Assembly: GCA_031281385.1 (NCBI GenBank)
Contig: JAITFL010000125.1
Coordinates: 1-12,363, forward strand
Origin: Holophagales bacterium
GTDB taxonomy: Bacteria > Acidobacteriota > Holophagae > Holophagales > Holophagaceae
Direction of reading: 5' to 3'
Length of the DNA: 12,363 nucleotides
Part shown: one piece after another, positions 7,217-12,363 of the stretch
Numbering within the stretch: position 1 is the first letter of the stretch
How the letters are laid out: each line of letters begins with the position of its first letter
Translations under genes and position numbers: made by a program
The notes under the pieces: model-generated
Seen by the model: the letters and a program-made list of their open reading frames with translations, nothing else
Database searches by the model: none
What the model was told of the DNA's origin: nothing

Positions 7217-8062
7217 TCACTGGCCTGTTTGGACAACGCCTTGTTGGTAGTCAAGCTGGCTGCCGCGCAGGCTGTGCGGAACCAAGTAAACAAACAAGGC
7301 GAGCAAGGACGCGGCGACAATGGCAGGGCGCCTAGCCTTGGGGTGCAGCGCCAACAGGCAAGCGGCAAGCCACCCTAGAAACATCAGCAGCGTCTTGTTG
7401 TCGGTGAGGTCCGAACCAAAAGGCCACCCCGTCCAATACGCCCCGAATGCCGCCTTTTGCACTAAGGGCCCCAGCAGCAATCCGCCGATGGCTATCATCG
7501 CAAGCGCCACCCAAGGCAGCAATTTTTCATCCCTTCCAAATGCGGCGCCTATGCCAGCCCTTGTGCCCACTAACATGCCAGCCAGCATCGCCAAGATGTG
7601 TGAAAGCAGCAGCGGCGCGGACACTGGCCCTTTGAACCTCAAAACAACCGTTTCTTCTTCGCCATCCGGGATTGCCGCGCTGGCCATTTCGATGCGATAT
7701 TCCACTTTTCCAGCGGCGTCTTGGGGGGGAATTTCTGCGGTCAATACATTTTTGCCGCCTGAAACTTCAGGGCCGAAAAACACAACCGTGAAAGGCTCAT
7801 CTACTGGGTACCGCCTCCAAAGGAGCCTTGCCTGGACGCCTGGGTCTGGGATCGTAACCTTGGCCGGGCGCGTGTTTTCAGCACTGCGGGGCAGACGAAA
7901 ATTTATCTGCTGGCCGCCGATGTTGGCGCTGCTTCTAAATGGATAAGTCGGGCCCGCTCGTCGCTGATATACAGCCGCCGCCAGCATCACCAGCACGGTA
8001 AACAGCCAGAGCCAAGCACTGGTTTTAAATTTAACGATGTTTTTTTTTGCTGTTTCGCTCAA
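7217..8062 (-). CDS. Uncharacterised membrane protein with extracytoplasmic beta-rich domain
   Basis: The gene encodes 281 aa from the TTG at 8062 (GGGTGA lies just upstream). I do not recognise a named family. One N-terminal hydrophobic helix (about 15-32) is followed by a soluble segment (about 35-145) of alternating hydrophobic strands (VTIPDPGVQARLLWRRY, PFTVVFFGPE, KVEYRIEMASAAI). Four more helices follow at about 150-168, 182-200, 223-240 and 245-262. Between the third and fourth helices, GAYWTGWPFGSDLTDNKT (207-224) is rich in Trp, Gly and Asp and looks like a conserved functional loop. The gene sits between the aspartase fusion (33-nt gap) and the SDR (3-nt gap), so it is probably cotranscribed with them. 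A transporter-like or sensor role is possible but unsupported. Confidence 0.7.
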   Translation of the reverse strand: MSETAKKNIVKFKTSAWLWLFTVLVMLAAAVYQRRAGPTYPFRSSANIGGQQINFRLPRSAENTRPAKVTIPDPGVQARLLWRRYPVDEPFTVVFFGPEVSGGKNVLTAEIPPQDAAGKVEYRIEMASAAIPDGEEETVVLRFKGPVSAPLLLSHILAMLAGMLVGTRAGIGAAFGRDEKLLPWVALAMIAIGGLLLGPLVQKAAFGAYWTGWPFGSDLTDNKTLLMFLGWLAACLLALHPKARRPAIVAASLLALFVYLVPHSLRGSQLDYQQGVVQTGQ

Positions 8063-8095
8063 TTATCACCCAAAAACAGAAAGGTCAAAAGACCA

Positions 8096-9940
8096 TCAGC
8101 GCCTCGGCTGGGTCATGGCTTCTGGGCTCAGTATCTCTTCTATTTGGGCTTCGGCCAGCCAGCCTTTTTCGCGCAATATTTCGCGCACCGGCTTGCCAGT
8201 TTCCAGCGAAATTTTAGCGGCCTCGGTCGCCTTTTTGTAGCCGATGGCCGGCAGAGTGGCAGTGACGATTCCAATGCTGTGCTCGACCATTTCTCGGCAG
8301 TGGTCTTCATTCGCGCTTATCCCCTTGATGCACCTGTCCGTTAGCGTGTTCACGGCCGCAGCCATCATTCGGACGCTCTCCATCAGGCTCAGCGCCATGA
8401 TCGGCTCCATGACGTTCAGTTGCAGTTGCCCGGCTTCGGCGGCAAAGGTGAGGGCCAGATCGTTGCCGATGACCCTGAAAGCAACTTGGTTGACGACTTC
8501 TGGAATGACCGGGTTCACTTTGCCGGGCATGATGCTGCTCCCTGGCTGGCGTGGCGGCAGGTTTATTTCTCGCAACCCACACCGAGGGCCGCTGGAGAGC
8601 AGGCGCAAATCGTTGCACATCTTGCTCAGTTTAACGGCCACGCGCTTCAGCGTACCCGAAAACATAACAAAGTCACCCGTGTCGCACGTAGCCTCTATCA
8701 AGTTTTCGGCAGATTGCACATTTAGGCCAGTAACTTTGCGCATCTCTTCGACACATAGCTTGGAATAGCGCGGATCGGCGCAGATACCGGTGCCAATGGC
8801 CGTCCCGCCCATGTTGACAGAAAGAAGCAGCCGCGACGATTCCCGCAGTCTGTCAATGTCTTCTCGTATAGCGACGGCGAATGCCTCAAACTCTTGGCCC
8901 ATCGTCATGGGAACCGCGTCTTGAAGCTGGGTGCGGCCCATTTTGATGATTGATTTGAACTCTCTGCTTTTTTCCAGCAGCGCCGCCCTAAGTTTTTCCA
9001 GCGCTTCTAGCAGTCCGCCCAGCATGAGGACTGTCGCTATTTTTATCGCTGTCGGGTACACATCGTTTGTGCTCTGCCCCATGTTCACGTCGTCGTTGGG
9101 GTGGCACTGCGCGTAATCGCCGCGTTTCTTCCCCATTATTTCAAGGGCCCTGTTTGCAATCACTTCGTTTGCGTTCATGTTGGTTGACGTGCCTGCCCCG
9201 CCCTGAACCATGTCTATAGGGAAATGGTCGTGCCAGCGCCCATCAATGATCTCGGCGCAGGCTAAGTCAATTGCCTTGGCAACGCTTTCATCCAACAGCC
9301 CAAGCTTGAAATTTGCCCTCGCCGAAGCCTGCTTCACCATCGCCAAAGAGCGCACAAATGCGGGGAAGTGGGATAGCAATATTCCAGAGATAGGAAAATT
9401 GTCTATCGCCCTTAGCGTCTGGATTCCATATAGGGCCGCATCGGGAACTTCGAGGGGGCCAATGAGATCGTGCTCGACGCGGGTCGGCCCCGAATCGTGC
9501 GACCGGAAGGCCCCTGGGCGCCTAGACAAAAATTGGGTGGCCAGCATTTGCGAAATATGCATAAGCACGTTCACGGCAGCACCGCCATTTTTTGCAAGGG
9601 CGGCGTGGAGCTGCTCCCTCTCTATTTCGATTATTGACGATGGCTCCACCACGCAAGCGGATGCCGTGTGCGAACCAGTGCGGATCAATGACGCCTCGCC
9701 CGTGTAGCCGCCTTTGCGAAGCACCAGCAGTTTTTCAGTCCCCTCGCCGACGTCTCTGGTGACCTCGACTGCGCCATTTGCAACGACAAAGCATGAGCGG
9801 CGCGGCTCGCCCTGCTTAAATAACCAACTGCCGGCTGAAAATGCCTTTTCTTTGGCTATGCCGGCCACAAGGTCTAAATCTGCGTCTGAAAGGTCGGCGA
9901 ATACGCCGCATCCACGAAGCAGCTCATTTATTGATGCCAT
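8096..9940 (-). CDS. aspA: Aspartate ammonia-lyase with N-terminal cyclic-nucleotide-binding-like domain
   Basis: This is a 614-aa fusion. Residues about 8-135 are a cNMP/CAP-type beta-barrel: LLRGCGVFADLSDADLDLVA, then GSWLFKQGE, FVVANGAVEVTR, the GEASLI phosphate-cassette start at 81, then a C-terminal helix. Residues about 154-605 are a full aspartase (L-aspartate to fumarate plus ammonia). Lyase motifs: EHDLIGPLEVP (156-166), QGGAGTSTNMNANEV (246-260), GQSTNDVYPTA (288-298), MGRTQLQDAVPM (334-345), GTAIGTGI (379-386) and the superfamily signature GSSIMPGKVNP (467-477) with the catalytic-loop Ser and the Lys. SNDLRLLSSGPR-type wording and EAGQLQLNVMEP favour aspartase over fumarase. The ATG at 9940 has GAGGTGA upstream (9944-9950). 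Ordinary aspartases are about 470-480 aa, so the N-terminal domain is a true addition in the same frame, with no stop between domains. Confidence 0.92.
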   Translation of the reverse strand: MASINELLRGCGVFADLSDADLDLVAGIAKEKAFSAGSWLFKQGEPRRSCFVVANGAVEVTRDVGEGTEKLLVLRKGGYTGEASLIRTGSHTASACVVEPSSIIEIEREQLHAALAKNGGAAVNVLMHISQMLATQFLSRRPGAFRSHDSGPTRVEHDLIGPLEVPDAALYGIQTLRAIDNFPISGILLSHFPAFVRSLAMVKQASARANFKLGLLDESVAKAIDLACAEIIDGRWHDHFPIDMVQGGAGTSTNMNANEVIANRALEIMGKKRGDYAQCHPNDDVNMGQSTNDVYPTAIKIATVLMLGGLLEALEKLRAALLEKSREFKSIIKMGRTQLQDAVPMTMGQEFEAFAVAIREDIDRLRESSRLLLSVNMGGTAIGTGICADPRYSKLCVEEMRKVTGLNVQSAENLIEATCDTGDFVMFSGTLKRVAVKLSKMCNDLRLLSSGPRCGLREINLPPRQPGSSIMPGKVNPVIPEVVNQVAFRVIGNDLALTFAAEAGQLQLNVMEPIMALSLMESVRMMAAAVNTLTDRCIKGISANEDHCREMVEHSIGIVTATLPAIGYKKATEAAKISLETGKPVREILREKGWLAEAQIEEILSPEAMTQPRR

Positions 9941-9957
9941 TTTTCACCTCATTTTTT

Positions 9958-9971
9958 TTGGCCGAAGCCAA
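9958..9971 (-). other. cUUCGg hairpin in the aspA leader
   Basis: On the minus strand TTGGC-TTCG-GCCAA forms a 5-bp stem closed by an ultrastable C(UUCG)G tetraloop, 8 nt upstream of the aspA Shine-Dalgarno sequence. A run of A residues follows rather than U, so it is not a terminator for this strand. It may protect or pace the mRNA at the DUF502-aspA junction. No clear promoter was found in the rest of this 99-nt gap. Confidence 0.4.
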
Positions 9972-10039
9972 TCGAAAACAAATCAGTCGCGCCCAAGCGC
10001 TAAACATCCGAATCCATGCTGGCAATGCGCCATAGCCAG

Positions 10040-10681
10040 CTATCCTTGGTCAATTGTCTTGTCGGAGCCGCCAGGCTGCACGGCCCCGCCAGTCACCACC
10101 CACGTGAGTGCCTCGTCGAGGGACATGCTCAGGGGCTGTATGTCGGACTCATCCAACATAATCACAAAGCCAGATGTAGGGTTGGGCGTAGAAGGGACAT
10201 ACACGGCCACTCGGCGGCTGTCCTCGGGGGCGGCCCAAGGGCATCCCCTGTGCGAAACAAACCCAACGGCTTTGGAGCCAGGGTGCGGCCAAGGCACCAA
10301 AACAACTTCTTTGAAGCTTCCGCCTTTGCCGCTCTGCAACGCATTCATCACCTGTTTCGTGGCACCGTAAATTGATTTGACGCCAGGGACGCTCATCATC
10401 AAAGTGTCCATCCAACCCAATACCCGCCGCCCCAGAAAATACTGGATCAGCGACCCGATGGCGAAAAGCATGACGCCCATCGCCACAATGGAAAACAGCG
10501 CCTGCTGCCAAAGATTGGGCTCTGGCAAGTTGACGGCCTTAGCCGCCCAAGACAGCGGCGCTCGAAAGATGCTAATTAGGATTTGAAAAATTATTTTGAG
10601 GAACCAGATTGTTACGCCTAGTGGCAGAATGGTCATAAACCCTGCGATAAGCCTTTTGCGAATAAGTGCGCTAGTTCTCAT
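10040..10681 (-). CDS. DUF502 family membrane protein
   Basis: This 213-aa protein has the complete DUF502 pattern. A basic N-terminus and first helix (RKRLIAGFMTILPLGVTIWFL, about 8-40) precede a second helix (about 60-83, SIVAMGVMLFAIGSLIQYFLG). The conserved VPGVKSIYGATKQV (98-111) comes next, followed by a soluble beta domain with FKEVVLVPWPHPGSKAVGFV, VPSTPNPTSGF (162-172) and SMSLDEALTWVVTGGAV (185-201). The molecular function of the family is unknown; members are inner-membrane proteins that often lie near envelope or metabolic genes. Its ATG at 10681 lies inside the last codons of pgsA (11-nt overlap), with GGAAG upstream, so translation is probably coupled to pgsA. Confidence 0.92.
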   Translation of the reverse strand: MRTSALIRKRLIAGFMTILPLGVTIWFLKIIFQILISIFRAPLSWAAKAVNLPEPNLWQQALFSIVAMGVMLFAIGSLIQYFLGRRVLGWMDTLMMSVPGVKSIYGATKQVMNALQSGKGGSFKEVVLVPWPHPGSKAVGFVSHRGCPWAAPEDSRRVAVYVPSTPNPTSGFVIMLDESDIQPLSMSLDEALTWVVTGGAVQPGGSDKTIDQG

Positions 10682-11348
10682 CGTCGCTTCCCGTCAGCCG
10701 CCCGTCGCCGCTAATTAGTTTTGCCCCCAGCTTGCGCCAGAAAAACCTGAAATAGCTCACCGCGCTCCAGACAGTCAGAATCATGGCCGCCCACATCAGG
10801 ATCAGGCCCATCCCTGCAAAAAAGCCCCAGGTTGGAGGCCCCCCCGAGAGAGACCCGCTGAAAAACTGCCCTGCGGTCCACTTATCGAAAATGCTGAAAT
10901 CGGTGAGCATAAAAATCCACCTGTCCAAAACAGGGCCAAACAGCAGGCATGATATTGCCGCTATTTGAATCCCAAGCTTCCATTTGCCCCAACGGTCGGC
11001 GGCTATGGTGATGCCCTCTTCGCTGGCAATGCCCCTAAGCCCCGTTATCGCTATTTCCCTTGCCAAAATGATGAACGCCATCCAAGCGGGAGTGAGATTG
11101 AGCTCCACCAAGCTCAGCAGGGCGCCAGAAATCAGCAGCTTGTCCGCAAGCGGATCCAATAGCTTTCCCAAAATCGTCACTTGGCGCAGCTTTCGGGCAA
11201 AATAGCCGTCATAGAAATCGGTGATGCACGCAACCCAAAACACTACAGAGCCAATGATTTCATGGAATGGCACACGCGTCATCAAGACCACCACGAGGGC
11301 AGGCCCCATCAATATTCTGATTGCGGTCCAAGTATTAGGAATGTTCAT
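10671..11348 (-). CDS. pgsA: CDP-diacylglycerol--glycerol-3-phosphate 3-phosphatidyltransferase
   Basis: This integral membrane enzyme makes phosphatidylglycerophosphate, the committed step to phosphatidylglycerol and cardiolipin. The start is taken at ATG 11348 because the family opens MNIPNxxT; two in-frame GTG codons just upstream (11351, 11357) are alternatives. It is 225 aa from this start. The CDP-alcohol phosphatidyltransferase motif is intact: D44, D47-G48, A51-R52, G61, D65 and D69 in TDFYDGYFARKLRQ and GKLLDPLADK. AREIAITGLRGIA (96-108) matches PgsA rather than PssA or cardiolipin synthase. It is longer than most PgsA (about 180-200 aa), owing to an aromatic/Gly-rich segment at about 140-177 between the later helices and a hydrophilic tail ending GSDDEN. 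It lies 18 nt after the YedF-like gene and overlaps the DUF502 gene. Confidence 0.92.
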   Translation of the reverse strand: MNIPNTWTAIRILMGPALVVVLMTRVPFHEIIGSVVFWVACITDFYDGYFARKLRQVTILGKLLDPLADKLLISGALLSLVELNLTPAWMAFIILAREIAITGLRGIASEEGITIAADRWGKWKLGIQIAAISCLLFGPVLDRWIFMLTDFSIFDKWTAGQFFSGSLSGGPPTWGFFAGMGLILMWAAMILTVWSAVSYFRFFWRKLGAKLISGDGRLTGSDDEN

Positions 11349-11366
11349 CACTACCACTATTCTACA

Positions 11367-11954
11367 TCAAAACTTGGTTGCGTTCCCCTTTAGTAGCATC
11401 GTCTGCCATTCCGAATCTTCCATTACCTCGAACCCCTCTGTTTCATCGGGATAGAACATTTGGCACTCCCTGGAGACCTTGACGGGTACACCGGCAGAAA
11501 CTAGGCCGCGCAGCACTTTTGCCCCGGCGGGGTCGCGTAGAAGTACCCCCCCCTCGAAGGCAATCCCCACCCATGGAATCTGTTTGTCGGCCCGCCTCAA
11601 TATCTCCAGCAGCAGCCTGCGCCCCATGTTTGGATCGCCAGCCCCAATGGAGCCGCTCAGTATCAATACAGGCTGCGTTCTAAGCGGCTTGTAGTCTGCG
11701 GGAATGACTTGCGCGGGCGGCGTCAGTTTTGGCCTGTTTATCGCCTTAACGTCAATGGTCACAAGCTGTCCGGACGAACTCAATTCCACGGCCCGCCCAT
11801 GCTTATCTAACAGCTTGATTACATTGTGTTTATGCATTTCGTCGTCAAGCAAAATGCGAATCGCGCTCGCCGGGTTGGCGTCCATGACGCGCTGGACTTC
11901 TTGGAGCGCCTGTGAAACCGTCAGGTCGAATAACTCAATTGTTACGACATCCAT
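11367..11954 (-). CDS. YedF-like protein: TusA-like domain plus DsrE-like domain
   Basis: The gene encodes 195 aa from the ATG at 11954, preceded by GGAG 8 nt upstream (11963-11966). Residues 1-70 follow the TusA/SirA pattern (VTIELFDLTVSQALQEVQ, IRILLDDEMHKHNVIKLLDK, VELSSSGQLVTIDV). They lack the CPxP cysteine that carries sulfur in TusA. Residues 95-185 resemble the DsrE-like half of 'selenium metabolism protein YedF': PVLILSGSIGAGDPNMGRRL (95-114), GIAFEGGVLLRDPAGAKVL and VKVSRECQMFY. The family's CGxC at the last site is reduced to a single cysteine, C164, the only Cys in the protein. The reading frame is open up to a GTG at 12050, which would add a Cys-containing extension, but homology begins near 11954. 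No selD/selA genes are nearby, so a selenium role is not supported; a sulfur-relay or regulatory role is an inference. Confidence 0.72.
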   Translation of the reverse strand: MDVVTIELFDLTVSQALQEVQRVMDANPASAIRILLDDEMHKHNVIKLLDKHGRAVELSSSGQLVTIDVKAINRPKLTPPAQVIPADYKPLRTQPVLILSGSIGAGDPNMGRRLLLEILRRADKQIPWVGIAFEGGVLLRDPAGAKVLRGLVSAGVPVKVSRECQMFYPDETEGFEVMEDSEWQTMLLKGNATKF

Positions 11955-12059
11955 GAATTCCGCTCCACACCTTCTATCACAGCCATAGAACGCGGCCACC
12001 AAGCGATCGGGCGGGGTTCCTTTCGAAACGCGCCACCCGCAAAAAGCCACATCTTGTCA

Positions 12060-12087
12060 ATTGTAGCAAATGGCAGCGAATCGGCAA
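12060..12087 (-). promoter_or_regulatory. Sigma-70-type promoter for the YedF-like/pgsA/DUF502 run
   Basis: On the minus strand TTGCCG (12087-12082) and TACAAT (12065-12060) are separated by a 16-bp spacer. They match the consensus at 4 of 6 and 5 of 6 positions. Transcription would start near 12053, giving a leader of about 100 nt before the ATG at 11954. This is the strongest promoter candidate in the window. Confidence 0.55.
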
Positions 12088-12102
12088 AATTGAGGCATTT
12101 GC
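12066..12102. promoter_or_regulatory. Inverted repeat bracketing the -35 box (possible operator)
   Basis: Perfect 7-bp arms GCAAATG (12066-12072) and CATTTGC (12096-12102) have centres 30 bp apart, close to three helical turns. One arm lies next to the -10 box and the other just upstream of the -35 box. The layout suits a dimeric regulator or a pair of half-sites. No regulator gene is seen nearby, and 7-bp arms can occur by chance. Confidence 0.33.
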
Positions 12103-12124
12103 AAAACTAAGCCAATTTTTGACT

Positions 12125-12184
12125 GCGAGGTCATTAATGGTGTGGCGGACGGCTGGGGCCGATTGAACACGCGGCGAGGTCATT
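12125..12184. repeat. Two 11-bp direct repeats GCGAGGTCATT, 49 bp apart
   Basis: The copies are at 12125-12135 and 12174-12184. The second copy is embedded in a perfect hairpin, GCGGCGA (12171-12177), 6-nt loop, TCGCCGC (12184-12190). The first copy overlaps a smaller TGAC/GTCA stem. No T-run follows on either side, so a terminator is unlikely. Confidence 0.6.
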
Positions 12185-12224
12185 CGCCGCTTAAGCTCGG
12201 AACTGACATCTTCCGGCCAGTTTC

Positions 12225-12239
12225 GCCCCGCACCGGGGC
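12225..12239. repeat. Compact GC hairpin GCCCCG-cac-CGGGGC
   Basis: A perfect 6-bp stem has a 3-nt loop. Weaker outer pairing is possible between AGTTT (12219-12223) and AAACT (12246-12250). Read on the minus strand, the five-T run lies upstream (12248-12244) of the hairpin; on the plus strand AAAAA follows. It is therefore not a canonical terminator on the plus strand. Confidence 0.5.
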
Positions 12240-12263
12240 TTGGAAAAACTTCCCGAATGCTAA

Positions 12264-12305
12264 CTGGGGGTCCGCTCGGTCCCACTCGCTACCCCCCAGA
12301 CCCCC
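12264..12305. repeat. Overlapping, mutually exclusive inverted repeats
   Basis: CTGGGGG (12264-12270) pairs with CCCCCAG (12293-12299). The overlapping GGGGGTC (12266-12272) pairs equally well with GACCCCC (12299-12305). Both stems share the left G-run, so only one can form at a time. The two right arms abut. The arrangement may be an element end, an alternating RNA structure or a slipped duplication of one arm. Confidence 0.55.
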
Positions 12306-12363
12306 CGCGCCTTCGATTATCGTGCGGGTAGTTTTACAAATGGGTCTGTGGTTTAAACTATTT

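Larger units (their letters stand above)
11955..12363. other. Gene-poor right end with promoter and repeat cluster
   Basis: No convincing coding region was found in these 409 bases. A minus-strand open frame at 12285-11977 has no recognisable domain and overlaps the YedF-like start region. The proximal part (11955-12110) looks like the leader and promoter of the minus-strand gene run. The distal part (12120-12310) is dense in GC-rich direct and inverted repeats, listed separately. The last 50 bases are unremarkable and continue beyond the window. Confidence 0.6.

Noticed and set aside
8070..8095. GGTC-TTTT-GACC followed by T-rich sequence after aspA, as a terminator
   Set aside because: The stem is only 4 bp, too weak to call, and the next gene starts 33 nt later on the same strand.
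9714..10370. Plus-strand open frame of 218 codons across the aspA/DUF502 junction
   Set aside because: It lies opposite two well-supported minus-strand genes and the intergenic gap. The translation is Ser/Pro/Thr-rich with no recognisable motif.
11955..12050. N-terminal extension of the YedF-like gene from the GTG at 12050, only about 3 nt after the predicted transcription start
   Set aside because: A leaderless start is conceivable, but family similarity begins at the ATG 11954, which has its own GGAG site.
11977..12285. Minus-strand open frame of 102 codons ahead of the YedF-like gene
   Set aside because: It spans the promoter and hairpins and overlaps the YedF-like 5' region. It has no domain or convincing start and is probably a chance frame in GC-rich DNA.
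12351..12358. Palindrome GTTTAAAC near the right edge
   Set aside because: An isolated 8-bp palindrome with no surrounding structure, compatible with chance.
1..12363. Search for CRISPR repeats, tRNA/rRNA genes, transposases, toxin-antitoxin pairs and defence genes
   Set aside because: No regularly spaced repeats, no cloverleaf or rRNA-like conserved stretches and no transposase or nuclease motifs were seen. All larger frames are explained by the listed genes or their antisense shadows.

Overview
The window reads as ordinary chromosomal DNA of a diderm (Gram-negative type) bacterium. It has a TonB C-terminal-like envelope protein, an undecaprenyl-diphosphatase, a phosphatidylglycerophosphate synthase, a DUF502 membrane protein and a full-length MiaB N-terminus. 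GC content is moderate, GTG and TTG starts are common, and most genes have recognisable GGAG/GAGG ribosome binding sites. I cannot assign a phylum from sequence alone. A weak impression, from signal-peptide style and gene mix, is Acidobacteriota/Holophagae-like or a relative.

All twelve genes lie on the minus strand, so transcription runs from high to low coordinates. No RNA genes, CRISPR arrays or recognisable transposases were seen. Listed from 5' to 3' of the transcript: a YedF-like TusA/DsrE-domain protein (11954-11367), pgsA (11348-10671), a DUF502 protein overlapping pgsA (10681-10040), a cyclic-nucleotide-binding-domain/aspartate ammonia-lyase fusion (9940-8096), an unrecognised five-helix membrane protein (8062-7217), an SDR oxidoreductase (7213-6449), uppP (6407-5550), a NatA/NatB-type ABC exporter pair (5492-3499), a Lys/Ala/Pro-rich histone-H1-like tail joined to a TPR-like domain (3430-2564), a YvcK/CofD-family protein (2490-1498), a signal-peptide/coiled-coil/TonB-C protein (1438-692), and miaB cut by the left edge (632-1).

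The 409 bases at the right end (11955-12363) have no convincing gene. They hold the best promoter in the window (-35 TTGCCG, 16-bp spacer, -10 TACAAT on the minus strand). This promoter is bracketed by a 7-bp inverted repeat with centres 30 bp apart. Farther out lies a cluster of GC-rich inverted and direct repeats, including two mutually exclusive stems.

Functionally the run mixes envelope lipid and carrier metabolism (pgsA, uppP, DUF502), export (natAB), amino-acid/C4-dicarboxylate metabolism (aspA fusion), cell-envelope/carbon control (yvcK) and tRNA modification (miaB). Some neighbours are tightly coupled: pgsA/DUF502 overlap by 11 nt, natA/natB by 4 nt, and the membrane protein and SDR are 3 nt apart. 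The rest are separated by about 20-100 nt and may have internal promoters.

The most unusual items are the regulatory-domain/aspartase fusion, the YedF-like protein whose TusA half has lost its cysteine, and the histone-tail/TPR chimera. I do not see a clear novel defence, mobile or multi-gene system here.
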